Of a stretch of DNA of 64,000 bases, positions 1 to 8,246 are shown piece after piece. Both the position numbers and the translations under genes were made by a program. Below the pieces are notes generated by a model. It had not been told where the DNA came from, did not search any database, and saw nothing but the letters and a program-made list of their open reading frames with translations. Position 1 is the first letter of the stretch; the number at the start of each line of letters is the position of its first letter. The DNA comes from Allobosea caraganae (GTDB taxonomy: Bacteria; Pseudomonadota; Alphaproteobacteria; Rhizobiales; Beijerinckiaceae). The stretch covers positions 309,501 to 373,500 of the forward strand of contig NZ_QQTO01000037.1 of the NCBI RefSeq assembly GCF_003351345.1, given 5' to 3'.

Positions 1-1706
1 CCTCGATCACCTTCCAGAACTATTTCCGCCTCTACAAGAAGCTCGCCGGCATGACCGGCACGGCCGCGACCGAGGCCGACGAGTTCTTCCAGATCTACAA
101 GCTCGAAGTCGTCGAGATCCCGACCAACGTCCCGATCTCCCGCCTCGACGAGGATGACGAGGTCTACCGCACCTTCGAGGAGAAGGTCCGCGGCGTCATC
201 CGCGAGATCAAGGAGGCGCAGAAGAGCGGCCAGCCCATGCTGGTCGGTACCACCTCGATCGAGCGCTCCGAGCTCATCGCCGAGATGCTGGAGAAGGAGG
301 GCTTCAAGCTCATCGACTTCAGCGACCAGACGGCGCTGGAGCCGATCTACGCCGCCGCCCGCGCCGGCACGCCCTCGAACTCCTTCGCCGTGCTGAACGC
401 CCGCTTCCACGAGCAGGAGGCCTATATCGTCGCCCAGGCCGGCGTGCCCGGCGCCATCACCATCGCCACCAACATGGCCGGCCGCGGCACCGACATCCAG
501 CTCGGCGGCAATGCCGAGATGCGCATCCGCCACGACCTCGCCGGCATGGAGGAAGGCCCGGAGCGCGACGCCCGCGCCGCCGAGATCCGCGCCGAGGTCA
601 TCGACTTCAAGCAGCGCGTGATCAAGGCCGGCGGTCTCTACATCGTCGGCACCGAGCGCCACGAGAGCCGCCGCATCGACAACCAGCTGCGCGGCCGCGC
701 CGGCCGCCAGGGCGATCCCGGCCGCTCCAAGTTCTTCCTGTCGCTGCAGGACGACCTGATGCGCATCTTCGGCTCCGACCGCATGGACGGCATGCTGCAG
801 CGCCTCGGCCTCAAGGAGGACGAGGCCATCATCCATCCCTGGATCAACAAGGCGGTGGAGAAGGCGCAGGGCAAGGTCGAGGCGCGCAACTTCGACATCC
901 GCAAGAACATCCTGAAATACGACGACGTCATGAACGACCAGCGCAAGGTCGTGTTCGAGCAGCGCCGCGAGTTCATGAGCCTGCCGAGCGTGCGCGAGAC
1001 CATCGACGACATGCGCCATGGCGTGGTCGAGGACACCGTCACCCGCCGCATCCCGGAAGAGGCCTATGCCGAGCAATGGGACGCTGCCGGCCTGCGCGAG
1101 GACGTGCTGACCTATCTCAACCTCGACCTGCCGATCGAGGATTGGGCCAAGGAGGAAGGCATCGCCGATGCCGAGCTGCGCGAGCGCATCCGCACCCACG
1201 CCGACGACGCTTACGCCGACCGCATCGCCCGCAACACCGAAGAGGTGATGACCTATATCGAGAAGCAGGTCCTGCTGCAGACGCTCGACCATCTCTGGCG
1301 CGAGCATCTCGTCACGCTCGACCACCTGCGCCAGGTCATCGGCTGGCGCGGCTATGCCCAGCGCGACCCGCTGAACGAGTACAAGCAGGAGGCGTTCGAG
1401 CTCTTCGACGGGCTGATCGGCCATCTGCGCGAGCAGGTCACCGGCAACCTGATGCGCATCGAGGTCCGCTTCGACGCGCCCGACGAGGGCAGCCTGCCGC
1501 CACAGGAGGCGCCGCCGCTCGGCTTCGCCAGCGAGTACGGGGCGTCCTCCGGCAGCGGCCTGCAATATGCCGCGATCGACGGCGACCTCGCCGTCGCCGA
1601 GCGCAACCCGGACGATCCCTCGACCTGGGGCAAGGTCGGCCGCAACGAAGCCTGCCCCTGCGGCTCCGGCAAGAAGTTCAAGCACTGCCACGGGCAGTAC
1701 GCCTGA
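1..1706 (+). CDS. secA: Preprotein translocase ATPase SecA, C-terminal part (5' end outside the window)
   Basis: SecA is the ATPase that drives unfolded preproteins through SecYEG. The frame is open from base 3 and reads SITFQNYFRLYKKLAG before the first in-window Met at 51, so the gene enters from the left and about 567 codons are visible. Visible parts are nucleotide-binding domain 2 (VGTTSIERSE, VLNARFHEQEA, ATNMAGRGTDIQLGG, QLRGRAGRQGDPG), the scaffold and wing domains, and a C-terminal zinc-binding SEC-C motif (CPCGSGKKFKHCHG) that binds SecB and ribosomes. Before VLNARFHEQEA there is a short stretch (about LIDFSDQTALEPIYAAARAG) that is longer than in E. coli SecA. A strong hairpin terminator lies 25 bases after the stop. 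Identification is certain; only the N-terminal half is missing. Confidence 0.98.
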   Translation, partial: SITFQNYFRLYKKLAGMTGTAATEADEFFQIYKLEVVEIPTNVPISRLDEDDEVYRTFEEKVRGVIREIKEAQKSGQPMLVGTTSIERSELIAEMLEKEGFKLIDFSDQTALEPIYAAARAGTPSNSFAVLNARFHEQEAYIVAQAGVPGAITIATNMAGRGTDIQLGGNAEMRIRHDLAGMEEGPERDARAAEIRAEVIDFKQRVIKAGGLYIVGTERHESRRIDNQLRGRAGRQGDPGRSKFFLSLQDDLMRIFGSDRMDGMLQRLGLKEDEAIIHPWINKAVEKAQGKVEARNFDIRKNILKYDDVMNDQRKVVFEQRREFMSLPSVRETIDDMRHGVVEDTVTRRIPEEAYAEQWDAAGLREDVLTYLNLDLPIEDWAKEEGIADAELRERIRTHADDAYADRIARNTEEVMTYIEKQVLLQTLDHLWREHLVTLDHLRQVIGWRGYAQRDPLNEYKQEAFELFDGLIGHLREQVTGNLMRIEVRFDAPDEGSLPPQEAPPLGFASEYGASSGSGLQYAAIDGDLAVAERNPDDPSTWGKVGRNEACPCGSGKKFKHCHGQYA

Positions 1707-1730
1707 GGCGACACGCATCGTCGGTTATTG

Positions 1731-1763
1731 AAAAGGGCTCCAGTCGATGACTGGAGCCCTTTT
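1731..1763 (+). terminator. Intrinsic terminator of secA
   Basis: A perfect 15-bp stem (1731-1745 pairing with 1749-1763) closes a 3-base loop. The stem is A-rich at its left foot and T-rich at its right foot, so it ends in a T run on the plus strand and could also act on the minus strand. It starts 25 bases after the secA stop. Confidence 0.9.
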
Positions 1764-1800
1764 CGTTTGCGCTGAAAAATCCGTCCGCATGGCGAAGGCT

Positions 1801-1978
1801 GGCGCGGGGAACCCCTCTCCCGAATGGGAGAGGGGCAGGAGTGAGGCCCGCCGCCAGACGTTTGTAGTAGTCACCTAACCGCGGCTCCGGTCAGCGTCAC
1901 TGGATTGTACGGCGGGCCCTCATCCGCCCCTACCGGGGGCGCCTTCTCCCATCCGGGAGAAGGAAGAGAAGCGGCGCG
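1801..1978. repeat. Imperfect palindromic repeat, family A left half and family C right half
   Basis: The left part (gcgcggggaacccctctccc, then a small hairpin and gtgagg) matches the family A elements at 5123, 9511, 30311 and 53176. The right part (ctcatccgcc, then cgccttctcccatccgggag) matches the right half of the family C element at 35490. The two halves pair poorly with each other, unlike the other copies, so this copy looks hybrid or degraded. With the flanking terminators it fills the 350-base gap between secA and the porin gene. I see no gene in it. Confidence 0.65.
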
Positions 1979-2006
1979 TCCCCAAAGCGTCGACACGAAA
2001 ACGAAA

Positions 2007-2030
2007 AAGGCCGCTCTCGCGAGCGGCCTT
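2007..2030 (-). terminator. Intrinsic terminator of the TorF-type porin gene
   Basis: A perfect 10-bp stem (2007-2016 with 2021-2030) and a 4-base loop, followed on the minus strand by a run of five T. It starts 26 bases after the porin stop codon. Confidence 0.88.
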
Positions 2031-2056
2031 CTCCATATCCGGGTTATGTCAGGCGC

Positions 2057-2971
2057 TTACTTCGCCGAGAAGACGCCGAGGCTGCTCGCCGTGATGTCGA
2101 AGGAGAGCGTGGCGACGACGGTCGGGTTGCACCACTTCGAGCTGGCCGTGCCGTTGTTGACGCCGCGCGGATCGGCCGTCAGCAGGAAGCACTCCTTCTT
2201 CGACAGGTCGGTGTCGTGGTAGCGCAGGTCGGCGGTCAGGTTCTTCCAGGTGTAGGAGACGCCCGCGTTCCAGTAGTTGTAGTCGGGCAGGTCGGTCGCG
2301 GGAACCGTCGACCAGATCGCCAGGTTGGTGGTGCCGAGCCAGTAATGGCCGAACTCGCCGGAGACCGAGAGGCCTTCGAGGAAGGGCAGGGCGTACTTCG
2401 CGGTCACCGAGGCGTAGGTGCCCTGCGCGCCGGTGCCGAGCCAATCCCAGGCGTAGAAGACGTTGGCGCCGACCGTCAGCTTGTCCTCGTAGTTATACGA
2501 CACCTTGCCGTACACCTCGGTGTAGTCGGTGTTCTTCGGGGTCCAGTAGACGCCGAACGTGTCGATGAACTGCTTCTCGTTCGGGTAGTAGTACTGCCAC
2601 ACGCCGAAATCGAAGGTCACCGGGCCGAACTTCGGGCGGATACCGCCGTAGAAGTCGACTTCGGCCGGGGGCTTGGTGGCGAGGTCGACGTTCGAGGCGT
2701 AGACGCCGGCATAGAACAGGTTGTCGTAGAATTGCAGCTCGACGCCGCCCTGCACTGCGGGCTTGCGGTCGGTCTGCGAGATGCCGCGGAAGTTATAGTC
2801 GGTCATCACCTTCGCGTTGAAGGCGGCGTCGATCCAGACGACGCTCGGCACGACCGGAACCGGGGGCGCGCCCTTCTTGCTGGGCAGGTCGGAGGCCTGG
2901 GCAGCTCCAGCCATCACGGCGAACGACACGGCCGCGCCGGTCAGCGAGTAGCGAAGGAAGTCGAAGGCCAT
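2057..2971 (-). CDS. TorF-family putative outer-membrane porin
   Basis: A 304-residue secreted protein. A signal peptide (LTGAAVSFAVMAGAAQAS, cleavage probably after AQA) leads into a short PSKKGAPPVPVVPS linker and then alternating aromatic and polar strands ending in a C-terminal beta-signal-like segment. The stretch starting WIDAAFNAKVMTDYNFRGIS and a YAGVYASNVD-type strand are typical of the TIGR02001/TorF (Gcw_chp) family of outer-membrane beta-barrels, whose substrates are mostly unknown. The frame stays open up to 3082, but I start at the ATG at 2971: GGAG lies six bases upstream and the signal peptide follows at once. An adjacent ATG at 2974 is possible. It is monocistronic with its own terminator at 2007. 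Confidence 0.85.
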   Translation of the reverse strand: MAFDFLRYSLTGAAVSFAVMAGAAQASDLPSKKGAPPVPVVPSVVWIDAAFNAKVMTDYNFRGISQTDRKPAVQGGVELQFYDNLFYAGVYASNVDLATKPPAEVDFYGGIRPKFGPVTFDFGVWQYYYPNEKQFIDTFGVYWTPKNTDYTEVYGKVSYNYEDKLTVGANVFYAWDWLGTGAQGTYASVTAKYALPFLEGLSVSGEFGHYWLGTTNLAIWSTVPATDLPDYNYWNAGVSYTWKNLTADLRYHDTDLSKKECFLLTADPRGVNNGTASSKWCNPTVVATLSFDITASSLGVFSAK

Positions 2972-3082
2972 CATCAGCTCCGTCGAAAATCGAACCAGGC
3001 GCAATCGCCGCCTTTCGGTCACAATCAAGGCGGCTGAACGCCATTTTCGGCAAGACGAGCTTTTTGGCAGGACGCTCAACAA

Positions 3083-3500
3083 ATAGGCAAAACCGTGGTC
3101 AACGCCTTGTTTTGACGCCCGCTAAATAAGCTTGGCCGACAAAGCGAGTGGTTGTGGCATTTTCATCACGCGGGGAAAAGCCGCTACCCCATCAGCCAAG
3201 TCCCAAGTGGAACCAAAGCCGAGCGTTCGGATGGGCCGTAGCGGCGCTGAGTCGGCAGCCAACAGTGGCAAGCAATGCCTGAAAACAGCGACGCCTCTGC
3301 GGAGCAAGCTCCACAGAGGCGCGCATGGTTACAGGCCAAAGCGGCGGCGAATAGGCTTCAGAAACCGCTTGAGACTTCGCTGGCGTGACTCGATTGGCGT
3401 GGTTGTCGAGAACCGGAGCGCAGCGGACTTCATGTCCGTGAGCACCGGAAGCGCAGACAGCCGCGTCGGATGGCCACGCCAGTAGAAGTACCAAACGGCT
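3083..3500. other. Gene-free stretch between the porin and L,D-transpeptidase genes
   Basis: I recognise no gene here. Short frames on both strands (for example 3192-3494 minus and 3132-3485 plus) run through a dispersed repeat and have no family resemblance. The stretch holds a long hairpin at 3292-3321 (CGCCTCTG pairing with CAGAGGCG, with GGAGC/GCTCC inside) and the repeat copy at 3381-3467. Confidence 0.6.
3381..3467 (+). repeat. Dispersed repeat J, copy 1 (direct repeats around a small hairpin)
   Basis: This copy matches 33151-33235 over about 85 bases. It has two near-identical direct repeats, GAGAACCGGAGCGCAG (3408-3423) and GAGCACCGGAAGCGCAG (3440-3456). They flank a hairpin, CGGAC-TTCAT-GTCCG (3424-3438). 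The second copy keeps the stem but has a different loop. Confidence 0.7.
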
Positions 3501-4931
3501 TCAGCGAATCGCGGTCTGGCTCGAATAGGCGGCGGCCGGCTGGTCGAGCTGCGTCGTGCGCAGGCTGTCGGAGCGGCGCGGCGGCAGCGGTGCGCGCACG
3601 CTGGTCGGCGCTGCCGGAACGACGGAGGCGACCGGGGCCGCGTCCTCGGCGGGCGCAGCCGCCTGCGACGAGCCGCCGATGAGCGGTACGAAGCCGAGAG
3701 CGCGCTGGTAGAACGGCCGGTTGTCCTCGGCCGCCTGCGGGGCCGGGGCCGGAGCGGCGGCGAGGCTGGCCGCCACCGGAGCCTGCTGGCCGGCGCCCGG
3801 CGAAACCTTGGCGACCTGCGTCGCGGCAGAAGCCACGGGCTTCGGCTCGGCCACGGCGGGCTTGGCCGGCTCGGGCTTGGCCGCAGGTTCAGCCGCCGCG
3901 GCGGCGACAGCGGCGAGAACCGCGTCGTTATCGGCCGAATCGGCCCGGATGGTCGCCTTCGCCTTGCCCTTGTCGTCGAGCACGACGACGCGCGGGCCGA
4001 TGGTCAGCGCGTCTGGACGGCTGACGCCGACATCGCGCGAAGCCCAGGAGACGGAACGGTTGAGCGAGTCGGAGCCGCTGGCGATCAGCGTGCTCTTGAA
4101 CGAGGGGTGCTGGTCGCCGTCGTCATAGACCAGCTTGATCGCCGGCGTGCCCTTGGCGACGAGCGCTGCGACCTGCGCGTCGTCGTCGCGGCGCTTCTGG
4201 GCGACAGCAACGTCGCCGCCACTGCCGCCGTTGAAGACGTAGCGCCCGCCATTGACGCCGACAGCCGGCTCGTCCTTGGCGACCTCGAAATAATCGGTGC
4301 CTTCCTTCAGGTTCTTCCAGAAGGCGATGTTCGGGTCGAGCCTATGCTTGGCGAGGTTCTCCGGCGTCATCCGGAAGGGCAGCGCCTGCATCTGCACGGC
4401 CTTCTGCCCGGCATTCTGGGCCTCGCGCACCAGGGCGTAGATCTCGCCGATCTGGTCGTCGGTCATCGAGTAGCAGCCGGCCGAGGAGCAGGCGCCGTGC
4501 ACCATCAGGTTCGAGCCGGTGCGGCCATACGAGCGGTCATAGGCATTGGGATAGCCCATGTTGAACGAGACGTAATAGGACGAGTTCGGGTTCATCTGCG
4601 CCGGGGTGATGGCGTAAAACCCTTCCGGCGACATCCGGTCGCCCTCGCGCACCTTCGGGCCGAGCTGGCCCGACCAGCGGCACATCGGGAAGGTCTTGAG
4701 CAGGGCGTATTTGCCGTCGCCGCGCTTCTTCCAGACCTCGAGCTCCGACTCCTTCTTGTAGGAGCGGATCAGGATCGGCTGGTCCTTGCTCATGCCCTTC
4801 TCGGACATCAGCGTGTAGGTGGCCGACGGAATCGGAATGTAGTGGCGGGCCGAACCGCGATAGCGGTCCTCCTCGCAGGCGCCCAAGGTCAAAGCAACGA
4901 GCGCCACGAGGGCGAAGTGTCTTATTGCCAC
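3501..4931 (-). CDS. L,D-transpeptidase family (YafK-like) lipoprotein
   Basis: A YkuD-fold L,D-transpeptidase, the family that makes or removes 3-3 peptidoglycan crosslinks or protein-peptidoglycan links. It is probably periplasmic and lipid-anchored. Started at the GTG at 4931 (476 residues), it begins VAIRHFALVALVALTLGAC, a compact lipoprotein signal with the lipobox Cys at residue 19; a TTG at 4952 would add seven residues. The catalytic motif is VHGACSSAGCYSM, with His about 145 and nucleophile Cys about 153. This overall layout (short N-terminal extension, MCRWSGQLGPK, SPEGFY) is that of E. coli YafK/DpaA. After about residue 320 the protein becomes a long Ala/Pro-rich, low-complexity tail that YafK lacks. 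The order of function (crosslinking or lipoprotein release) cannot be told from sequence. Confidence 0.85.
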   Translation of the reverse strand: MAIRHFALVALVALTLGACEEDRYRGSARHYIPIPSATYTLMSEKGMSKDQPILIRSYKKESELEVWKKRGDGKYALLKTFPMCRWSGQLGPKVREGDRMSPEGFYAITPAQMNPNSSYYVSFNMGYPNAYDRSYGRTGSNLMVHGACSSAGCYSMTDDQIGEIYALVREAQNAGQKAVQMQALPFRMTPENLAKHRLDPNIAFWKNLKEGTDYFEVAKDEPAVGVNGGRYVFNGGSGGDVAVAQKRRDDDAQVAALVAKGTPAIKLVYDDGDQHPSFKSTLIASGSDSLNRSVSWASRDVGVSRPDALTIGPRVVVLDDKGKAKATIRADSADNDAVLAAVAAAAAEPAAKPEPAKPAVAEPKPVASAATQVAKVSPGAGQQAPVAASLAAAPAPAPQAAEDNRPFYQRALGFVPLIGGSSQAAAPAEDAAPVASVVPAAPTSVRAPLPPRRSDSLRTTQLDQPAAAYSSQTAIR

Positions 4932-5122
4932 GTCGTCGATCCCATCGATCAAGCGGTCGTCACAGACCTTGTACCACGCAAGACGGCGAAATTGTGCCGT
5001 GCCCCACCGTTGTAGAAGCGTTAGCCTTGAACGTTCCTTACCACAACGGTCTCATTTGTGGCCATATGGTGAAGCGGGGGTTAAGCCTGCGCCAGGCTCG
5101 GGACCAGTTCAAAAAAAGCACA

Positions 5123-5311
5123 GCCCTCATCCAGAGCCCGCGGGGAACCCTCTCCTGTAAGGAGAGGGCAGGGTGAGGTGTAGGCCAGAACACCAGTGGA
5201 GCTGAAACAGCGCCGCGGTTAGCTCACGGCTACAGCGTCAAAGGGCCGACACCTCACCCCTGCCCCTCTCCTTACAGGAGAGGGGTTCCCCGCGCGCTCT
5301 GGATTGAGGGC
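5123..5311. repeat. Family A palindromic repeat, copy 2
   Basis: Long inverted repeat. The outer arms (GCCCTCATCCAGAGC at 5123-5137 with GCTCTGGATTGAGGGC at 5296-5311) and inner arms (CGGGGAACC, then a CTCTCCTGTAAGGAGAG hairpin, GGTGAGGTGT) are mirrored on the right. A central segment of about 60 bases carries CCAGTGGAGCTG and AGCGTCAAAGGGCC. It fills most of the gap between the transpeptidase and accA and ends 12 bases beyond the accA stop. Confidence 0.85.
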
Positions 5312-5322
5312 TCGGGACGTCC

Positions 5323-6276
5323 TCAGAGGTTGCGGCCGATCGCCAGGAACTTGTCCTCGCGCCGCGCCACGAGCTCCTCCTGCGAGAGCCCGGCCATGTC
5401 CGACAGGGCGGCGGCGATCGAATCACCGGCCCGCGTGATCGCCATCTCGGGGTCGCGGTGGGCGCCGCCGGTCGGCTCGCTGACGATCCGGTCGATGATG
5501 CCGAAGCGCAGCAGGTCCTGCGCCGTGATCTTCATGCCGGTCGCGGCGTCCTGCGCCCTGGCGGTGTCGCGCCACAGGATCGAGGCCGCGCCCTCCGGCG
5601 AGATCACCGAATAGATCGCGTGCTCCAGCATCATGACCTTGCTCATGGCGGCGATCGCGATCGCCCCGCCCGAGCCGCCCTCGCCGATCACCAGCGCCAC
5701 GCTCGGGCTGCGCAGGCCGAGGCAGGCCTCGGTCGAGCGCGCGATCGCCTCGGCCTGGCCGCGCTCCTCCGCCTCGATGCCGGGATAGGCGCCGGCCGTG
5801 TCGACGAAGCTCAGCACCGGCAGGCCGAAGCGGTCGGCCATCTCCATCAGGCGCACGGCCTTGCGGTAGCCTTCCGGCTTGGGCATGCCGAAATTGTGCC
5901 GGATGCGGGTCTCGGTGCTGTTGCCCTTCTCCTGGCCGAGCACGCAGACCGGCTCGCCGCGGAAGCGGCCGAAGCCGCCGACGATGGCCTCGTCCTCGCC
6001 GAAGCCGCGATCGCCCGCCAGCGGCGTGAACTCGGTGATCAGCCGGGCGCAGTAGTCGCTGAAATGCGGCCGCTGCGGATGGCGCGCCACCAGCGTCTTC
6101 TGCCAGGGCGTCAGCGCCGCGTAGATCTCCTTGAGCGCCTGGCTCGCCTTCGCGTCGAGCTTGCCGATCTCCTCGGAGAGCGAATAGCCGTCGCCCTTCC
6201 CGTCGAGGGCACGCAACTCATCCGCCTTGGCCTCCAGCTCGGCGACAGGCTTCTCGAAATCAAGGTAGCTTCGCAT
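5323..6276 (-). CDS. accA: Acetyl-CoA carboxylase carboxyltransferase subunit alpha
   Basis: AccA with AccD forms the carboxyltransferase that moves CO2 from biotin on AccB to acetyl-CoA, giving malonyl-CoA for fatty acid synthesis in the cytoplasm. The 317-residue product has the family's usual length and its landmarks: N-terminal YLDFEKPVAELEAK, the GQEKGNSTETRIRHNFGMPKPEGYRKA segment (split here as GQEKGNSTETR and NFGMPKPEGYRKA), DTAGAYPGIEAEERGQ, GEGGSGGAIAI, and VISPEGAASILWRD. I start at the ATG at 6276, which has GGA six bases upstream; an in-frame ATG at 6282 is the alternative. No other acc genes are nearby. Confidence 0.97.
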   Translation of the reverse strand: MRSYLDFEKPVAELEAKADELRALDGKGDGYSLSEEIGKLDAKASQALKEIYAALTPWQKTLVARHPQRPHFSDYCARLITEFTPLAGDRGFGEDEAIVGGFGRFRGEPVCVLGQEKGNSTETRIRHNFGMPKPEGYRKAVRLMEMADRFGLPVLSFVDTAGAYPGIEAEERGQAEAIARSTEACLGLRSPSVALVIGEGGSGGAIAIAAMSKVMMLEHAIYSVISPEGAASILWRDTARAQDAATGMKITAQDLLRFGIIDRIVSEPTGGAHRDPEMAITRAGDSIAAALSDMAGLSQEELVARREDKFLAIGRNL

Positions 6277-6384
6277 CGTCATCCAGTTCTGGTCCGCGCC
6301 ATCGTCCCGCGCGAACGCGACGGACGGGTGTAGTCGAGGGGGCGCGAAAAAGCGGCGGACCTTGGCCGCGCCGCGCCGAAATTG

Positions 6385-7182
6385 TCAACCCGGCGAGCCG
6401 GTTTCGGGCGGCCCGCCGGCGCGCGGCGCGATCCTGGGTGCGATCCTGGGCGTTGGCGTCGGCGTCGCCTGCGGCAGCAGCACCGGCCGGAAGGCGAAGC
6501 TGCGCCGCGTCGCGCGCAGGGGCGCGCGCTGGTAGAATTGCTTGGTCGCGTCGATGACGTGCACGCCGGCGAAGGGCAGCGACAGGCTGGAGCCGAGCCG
6601 CTCCCAGGCCGGCGCCGAGCGCATGAACAGGCGGCCCCGCAGCGGCGGCACGTAGAGCGCCTCGGCCCAGTTCTCCGGCGCCAGCGTCGCCCCGCGCATC
6701 AGCGCCTCCAGCTGCGAGCGGCTGAACGGCCGGCCATAGCCGAAGGGCGTCGCATCCATCCGGGCCCACAGACCGCGGCGATTGGGCGCGACCACCAGCA
6801 CACGGCCGCCCGGGCTGAGCACGCGCGCCACCTCCTCCAGCAGGTCGTCGGGGCTCTCGGTCTCCTCCAGCGCATGCACCAGCACGACGCGGTCGATCGA
6901 GGCGGTCGGCAGCGGCAGCAGCGTCGGCTCGACCAATGCGGAGGCCGAAAGCCCCTCCGAGGGCCAGTTCACCACGCCCTGCGCCGCCGGCATGAAGGCG
7001 AGCACGCGTTCGGCTCCCGCTCCGAGCACGGAGAGGTAAGGCGTCGCGAAGCCGAGGCCGAGCAGGCGCTGGCGCCCGCAATCCGGCCATAGGCGCAGCA
7101 TCGCCCGGCCGATGAAGCGGCGCGCCACATGGCCAAGAGGGCTGGCATAGAAGGCGCGCAGGTCGACGACATCGAGAGCCAT
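6385..7182 (-). CDS. Class I SAM-dependent methyltransferase
   Basis: About 265 residues with a Rossmann-type methyltransferase core. The SAM-binding loop region is LGAGAERVLAFMP, the acidic/strand-4 region is LPTASIDRVVLVHALEE, and strand 5 is VLSPGGRVLVVAPN, the usual order for UbiE/Methyltransf_11-type enzymes. The C-terminal third has no methyltransferase motif and ends in a Pro/Arg-rich tail. The substrate is unknown. The start is uncertain: the ATG at 7182 gives MALDVVDLRAFYASPLG, which looks like a natural N-terminus; the frame continues to an ATG at 7272. Neither has a good ribosome-binding site. It is divergent from the glyoxalase II gene. Confidence 0.75.
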   Translation of the reverse strand: MALDVVDLRAFYASPLGHVARRFIGRAMLRLWPDCGRQRLLGLGFATPYLSVLGAGAERVLAFMPAAQGVVNWPSEGLSASALVEPTLLPLPTASIDRVVLVHALEETESPDDLLEEVARVLSPGGRVLVVAPNRRGLWARMDATPFGYGRPFSRSQLEALMRGATLAPENWAEALYVPPLRGRLFMRSAPAWERLGSSLSLPFAGVHVIDATKQFYQRAPLRATRRSFAFRPVLLPQATPTPTPRIAPRIAPRAGGPPETGSPG

Positions 7183-7314
7183 GCCACGGACATGGAATGC
7201 GGCAGGCGCGAAGGCAAGGGGGCGAACCGCAACAGCGGCAGACGCCACCGTGCTTGATCGGAACCGGGTCATGCCCCATCAGTTTGCCAGCGACCGCCCT
7301 TCCCGGAGCCCTCC

Positions 7315-8079
7315 ATGTCCCTCGACATCCACGTCTTCCGCACGCTCAGCGACAATGCCGGAGCCCTGATCCGCGACCCGGCGACGCAGGCCTGCGCCGC
7401 GGTCGACGTCCCCGACGCCGCCCAGGTCCTGGCTGCGGCCGAGGAGAAGGGCTGGATCATCAGCGACATCTTCATCACCCACGCCCATTTCGACCACACC
7501 CAGGGCGTCGCCGAGCTGAAGCAGGCGACCGGCGCCACCGTCTACGGCCCGGCCGATTCCGCAAGCCAGGCGCCGGTCGACACCATCGTCGCGCAGGGCG
7601 ACCGCGTTTCGCTCGGCGGCTTCGAATTCGACCTCTGGCACACGCCCGGCCATGCCGAGGGCCATCTCAGCTATGTCGGCGTGCAGACGAAGCTCGCGCT
7701 CGTCGGCGACGTCGTCTTCGTCATGGGCTGCGGCCGCGTCCAGCCCGGCCAGATGGGCGCCATGTGGAGCTCGCTTGCGCGCATCAAGACGCTGCCCGAC
7801 GAGACCAAGCTGATCACCGGCCACGACTACACGCTCTCCAACGCCCGCTTCGCCATCGCGATGGACCCGGCCAACGCCGCCTTGCAGGCGCGCGTCGCCG
7901 AGGCGGAGAAGGCCAAGGCGGCAGGCCGCTTCTGGGCCCTGACCACGGTCGGCGAGGAAAAGGCGACGAACCCGTTCTTCCGCTCGTCCGAGGGTGCGCT
8001 CGCCGCCTCCGTTGGGCTCATTGGCGCCCAGCCAGACGAGGTCTTCGCCGCCCTGCGCGAAGCCAAGAACAAGTTCTGA
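7315..8079 (+). CDS. gloB: Hydroxyacylglutathione hydrolase (glyoxalase II), metallo-beta-lactamase fold
   Basis: Glyoxalase II hydrolyses S-D-lactoylglutathione to D-lactate and glutathione, the second step of methylglyoxal detoxification in the cytosol. The 254-residue protein has the binuclear metal motif THAHFDHT, then HTPGHAEGHL, GDVVF and the C-terminal GHDYTLSNARFA that is diagnostic of GloB over generic MBL-fold proteins. GGAG lies eight bases before the ATG. No glyoxalase I gene is adjacent. The gene is followed by a family D palindrome 21 bases after the stop. Confidence 0.9.
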   Translation: MSLDIHVFRTLSDNAGALIRDPATQACAAVDVPDAAQVLAAAEEKGWIISDIFITHAHFDHTQGVAELKQATGATVYGPADSASQAPVDTIVAQGDRVSLGGFEFDLWHTPGHAEGHLSYVGVQTKLALVGDVVFVMGCGRVQPGQMGAMWSSLARIKTLPDETKLITGHDYTLSNARFAIAMDPANAALQARVAEAEKAKAAGRFWALTTVGEEKATNPFFRSSEGALAASVGLIGAQPDEVFAALREAKNKF

Positions 8080-8100
8080 GAAACCGTTGGAGGCACCCTT

Positions 8101-8220
8101 AGCCCTCATCCTGAGGAGCGATCGCAGATCGCGTCTCGAAGGATGCTCCAGAGGGCGCTGTCACCGCGAGCTGGTTCATCCTTCGAGACGCCGCCAAAGC
8201 GGCTCCTCAGGGTGAGGGCT
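8101..8220. repeat. Family D palindromic repeat
   Basis: Outer arms 8101-8119 (AGCCCTCATCCTGAGGAGC) and 8202-8220 pair with one mismatch. Inner arms 8131-8144 (GCGTCTCGAAGGAT) and 8178-8191 pair perfectly. Only one copy is in this window. Elements with this CATCCTGAGGAGC start are common between rhizobial genes. Confidence 0.85.
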
Positions 8221-8246
8221 GAGGGTCTAGAATTGGTGAGAAACAT

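Noticed and set aside
3132..3494. Overlapping small frames on both strands between the porin and transpeptidase genes
   Set aside because: They run through the dispersed repeat J; no family resemblance, no ribosome-binding site. The parts that seem similar to the frame at 33109-33681 are similar only because the repeat is shared.
5123..5311. CRISPR array from repeated family A units
   Set aside because: Copies are kilobases apart, are palindromes themselves and have no regularly spaced unique spacers or cas genes.
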